This document shows positions 7,160 through 8,789 of a stretch of DNA of 8,789 nt, one piece after another. The translations under genes were made by a program, and so were the position numbers. Source of the stretch: Bacillota bacterium. Lineage in GTDB: Bacteria; Bacillota; Clostridia; Peptostreptococcales; Anaerovoracaceae. The DNA lies in the NCBI GenBank assembly GCA_017431395.1, contig JAFRLD010000171.1, forward strand, positions 1-8,789, given 5' to 3'. The notes under the pieces were generated by a model that was not told the DNA's origin, ran no database searches, and worked only from the letters and a program-made list of their open reading frames with translations. Positions within the stretch are counted from its first letter, which is position 1. Each line of letters opens with the position of its first letter.

Positions 7160-7188
7160 AATGTACTCCTTTAACCAAGTTTTGTCAA
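7160..7188 (-). promoter_or_regulatory. Sigma-A type promoter of the pheA-aro operon
   Basis: A consensus TTGACA (-35) at 7188-7183 is separated by exactly 17 bases from TACATT (-10) at 7165-7160, read on the minus strand. The predicted start of transcription is about seven bases further, near 7153. That leaves roughly 35 bases before the leader-peptide ATG. The promoter lies after the recA terminator, so the aromatic operon has its own transcription unit. Confidence 0.85.
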
Positions 7189-7208
7189 GTTTTTTGTGTG
7201 CGTTCAAC

Positions 7209-7250
7209 AAAAAATAATCGAAACTCACCGAATTAATGGTGAGTTTCGAT
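7209..7250 (-). terminator. Intrinsic terminator of recA
   Basis: A perfect 13-bp inverted repeat (7250-7238 with 7229-7217, ATCGAAACTCACC and its complement) encloses an eight-base loop. On the minus strand it is followed by TATTTTTTG, a good U tract. It lies 42 bases after the recA stop and before the aromatic operon promoter. On the plus strand there is no T run after the stem, so it works in one direction only. Confidence 0.93.
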
Positions 7251-7292
7251 GAAAATCGCTATTGTTGCCAGTTTCAACAACCTGTGCCTCTG

Positions 7293-8420
7293 CTACTCGA
7301 TCACGACTCCATCCGCATCTACCCGCAGGCCATCCGGACCTGCTCCCTGAGCCTGCTCCTCGTCTCTGCCCCGGCGGGCCTTCTCGCGCTCCGCCTTAAG
7401 GTTGTCTCTCAGACGCTGCTCGACCATATCCATGATCTCCGGATTAGACTCCAGATATTCCTTGACGTTCTCTCTGCCCTGACCGATCCGCTGCCCATCC
7501 AGGCTGTACCAGGATCCGGCCTTCTCGATGATCTTCCCATCGACAGCACAATCCAGCAGGTCTCCGGACTTAGAGATCCCCTTCCCGTACATGATGTCGA
7601 ACTCCGCCTGCTTGAACGGAGGAGCCACCTTATTCTTGACGATCTTCGCCTTCGTCCGATTGCCCAGGACCTGATCACCGGATTTGATCGTCTCGACCCT
7701 CCGGACGTCGATCCGCATGGAGGAGAAGAACTTCAGCGCACGTCCACCGGTCGTCGTCTCAGGATTACCGAACATCACGCCGATCTTCTCACGCAGCTGG
7801 TTGATGAAGATGATGGTCGTATTCGTCTTATTGATGACACCGGCCAGCTTACGAAGGGCCTGAGACATCAGCCGGGCCTGCAGCCCTACGGCAGCATCGC
7901 CCATCGCCCCATCGATCTCATGCTTAGGAACCAGGGCAGCGACCGAATCGACCACGATCACATCCAGCGCGCCGCTGCGCACCAGCATCTCCGCGATCTC
8001 CAGTGCCTGTTCGCCGTAGTCCGGCTGAGAAACCAGAAGCTCATCCACATCGACACCGAGGTTTCTGGCATATTCCGGATCAAGCGCATGCTCCGCATCG
8101 ATGAATGCGGCCTTGCCTCCATTCTTCTGTGCCTCTGCGATGATGTGCAGCGTCAGGGTCGTCTTACCGGAGGATTCCGGTCCATAGATCTCCACGATCC
8201 TGCCGCGCGGGACTCCTCCGATCCCTGTTGCCAGGTCAAGACTCATGGAGCCTGTCGAGATCGCATCTATATTGAGCTGTGCGCTGTCATCTCCCAGTCG
8301 CATGACCGCGCCCTTGCCAAACTGCTTCTGGATCTGCGCCATCGCGTTCTCCAGTGCCTTATCTCTAGCTGCCTTATCCACGACCGGAGCACCGGCCGAC
8401 TTATCTGTTCTCGTTGCCAT
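7293..8420 (-). CDS. recA: RecA recombinase
   Basis: The ATP-dependent DNA strand-exchange protein and co-protease for LexA cleavage. The 375-residue product is full length. It shows the N-terminal [17 protein letters not shown] helix, Walker [10 protein letters not shown] at 80-88, the Walker B strand DVIVVDS, the NQLREKIG segment followed by loop L2 ([15 protein letters not shown]), and a C-terminal charged tail rich in Asp and Glu. The ATG at 8420 has GGAGG eight bases upstream. It is transcribed alone: it has its own promoter and SOS operator just upstream and a strong terminator just downstream. Confidence 0.99.
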   Translation of the reverse strand: MATRTDKSAGAPVVDKAARDKALENAMAQIQKQFGKGAVMRLGDDSAQLNIDAISTGSMSLDLATGIGGVPRGRIVEIYGPESSGKTTLTLHIIAEAQKNGGKAAFIDAEHALDPEYARNLGVDVDELLVSQPDYGEQALEIAEMLVRSGALDVIVVDSVAALVPKHEIDGAMGDAAVGLQARLMSQALRKLAGVINKTNTTIIFINQLREKIGVMFGNPETTTGGRALKFFSSMRIDVRRVETIKSGDQVLGNRTKAKIVKNKVAPPFKQAEFDIMYGKGISKSGDLLDCAVDGKIIEKAGSWYSLDGQRIGQGRENVKEYLESNPEIMDMVEQRLRDNLKAEREKARRGRDEEQAQGAGPDGLRVDADGVVIE

Positions 8421-8440
8421 CTGTTATCCTCCCGAATTGC

Positions 8441-8452
8441 GAACATTTGTTC
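8441..8452. promoter_or_regulatory. LexA (SOS) operator of recA
   Basis: The sequence GAACATTTGTTC (GAACAAATGTTC on the minus strand) is a perfect match to the Gram-positive LexA/DinR core GAAC-N4-GTTC. On the minus strand it starts 9 bases downstream of the -10 element of the recA promoter, so it covers about the transcription start. A bound repressor there would block initiation until DNA damage triggers LexA cleavage. Confidence 0.93.
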
Positions 8453-8461
8453 TTTATCTAA

Positions 8462-8490
8462 ATCATACCCAATCTACCGCGATATGTCAA
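8462..8490 (-). promoter_or_regulatory. Sigma-A promoter of recA
   Basis: TTGACA (-35) at 8490-8485 and TATGAT (-10) at 8467-8462 are separated by 17 bases, near consensus. The -35 hexamer contains the TGA stop of the upstream PIN-domain gene, so the two genes are packed tightly but recA has independent initiation. Confidence 0.92.
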
Positions 8491-8789
8491 GGAATATTTT
8501 CATATCGAAGGAATTCTTCCGGTGTGATCACAGGCACCCTGCTGTCCGCGTAATCTTTAGTATTTCTCGTCACGAGAAAGTCCGCGCGGATCCGTTCCGC
8601 GACCACGCTTCGAACCGCATCTTCATAGTCTTCCCATCCAAGCTCCACTGCACGGATCAGGTCTCTTCCACGGGTATCCTCGATCCTGAAAATGATCTGC
8701 AAGGCGGATAATACTTCCTTACGACTTACAGGATCCATCTCCCTTCTCAAAATATAAAAGAGATTCGCGATCGAATGCACAGAAACGAC
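8487..8789 (-). CDS. PIN-domain protein, putative ribonuclease toxin (5' end cut by window edge)
   Basis: The frame is open to the right edge (VVSVHSIANLFYILRR at the start of what is visible) and ends at TGA 8489-8487, giving about 100 residues. A GTG at 8780 is an in-frame codon but unlikely to be the true start, since PIN proteins are usually about 130-145 residues and their first acidic residue lies in a DTN-like segment near the N-terminus, here missing. The visible part has the family's look: YILRR, a WEDYEDAV helix with acidic residues, RADFLVTRNTKDY, and VPVITPEEFL at the end. PIN domains are metal-dependent RNases, often the toxin of a VapBC-like pair. An antitoxin would be expected just beyond the right edge and cannot be seen. 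The family call is by motif recognition only. Confidence 0.8.
   Translation of the reverse strand, partial: VVSVHSIANLFYILRREMDPVSRKEVLSALQIIFRIEDTRGRDLIRAVELGWEDYEDAVRSVVAERIRADFLVTRNTKDYADSRVPVITPEEFLRYENIP

Noticed and set aside
6965..7160. T-box riboswitch for the aromatic operon
   Set aside because: I found no recognisable T-box core sequence or specifier-loop stem. The leader is under 200 bases and carries a well-placed translated frame with aromatic codons instead.
7251..7292. Small inverted repeat (TTGTT...AACAA) between recA and its terminator
   Set aside because: It is a five-base stem with no T run and lies just before a much stronger terminator. It is most likely chance.
7236..8711. 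491-codon plus-strand open frame opposite recA
   Set aside because: It is an antisense shadow. The minus strand encodes an unmistakable full-length RecA with promoter, operator and terminator. The plus-strand product has no recognisable motif and runs across the recA terminator, promoter and the PIN gene.

Overview
The window reads almost entirely on the minus strand. It holds a clostridial-type (probably Lachnospiraceae-like) chromosomal segment: the 3' part of a PIN-domain toxin gene, recA, and then a long aromatic amino acid operon. The guess at the organism rests on several points: a LexA/DinR-type SOS box (GAAC-N4-GTTC) at recA, strong GGAGG ribosome sites, a DAHP synthase of the class with an N-terminal ferredoxin-like regulatory domain, a TyrA with the TSQLAHVVSNAY signature, and a G+C content in the mid-50s by eye. 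No database search was possible, so the taxon is an inference.

Layout in transcription order (right to left): PIN-domain protein (8487 to the right edge, start missing); recA promoter, SOS box and recA (8420-7293); a strong recA terminator (7250-7209); a sigma-A type promoter (7188-7160); a 31-residue leader peptide packed with Phe and Tyr codons (7118-7023); an attenuator hairpin (6994-6968); then pheA (6925-5942), DAHP synthase (5931-4930), tyrA (4930-4082), aroA (4062-2708, carrying an apparent frameshift), aroC (2717-1593) and a chorismate mutase / shikimate dehydrogenase / shikimate kinase fusion (1566 to the left edge, C-terminus missing). Genes are spaced 10 to 26 bp apart or overlap by 1 to 10 bp, so they look like one transcription unit.

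Together the operon encodes the first committed step (DAHP synthase), shikimate dehydrogenase, shikimate kinase, EPSP synthase, chorismate synthase, chorismate mutase, and the two branch enzymes to phenylpyruvate and 4-hydroxyphenylpyruvate. Dehydroquinate synthase (AroB) and dehydroquinase (AroD) are not in the window. The leader peptide and the alternative RNA hairpins after it have the layout of ribosome-mediated transcription attenuation sensing Phe and Tyr.

The most notable points are: (1) the Phe/Tyr leader-peptide attenuator; (2) PheA keeps only a stump of its N-terminal chorismate mutase domain, while a complete AroQ-type mutase domain is fused to the front of AroE-AroK in the same operon, suggesting the activity has moved; (3) the three-domain fusion itself, with a 24-bp tandem repeat in its linker; (4) an apparent one-base deletion splitting aroA. 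No mobile element, CRISPR array, rRNA or tRNA was seen. The long plus-strand open frames are antisense shadows.
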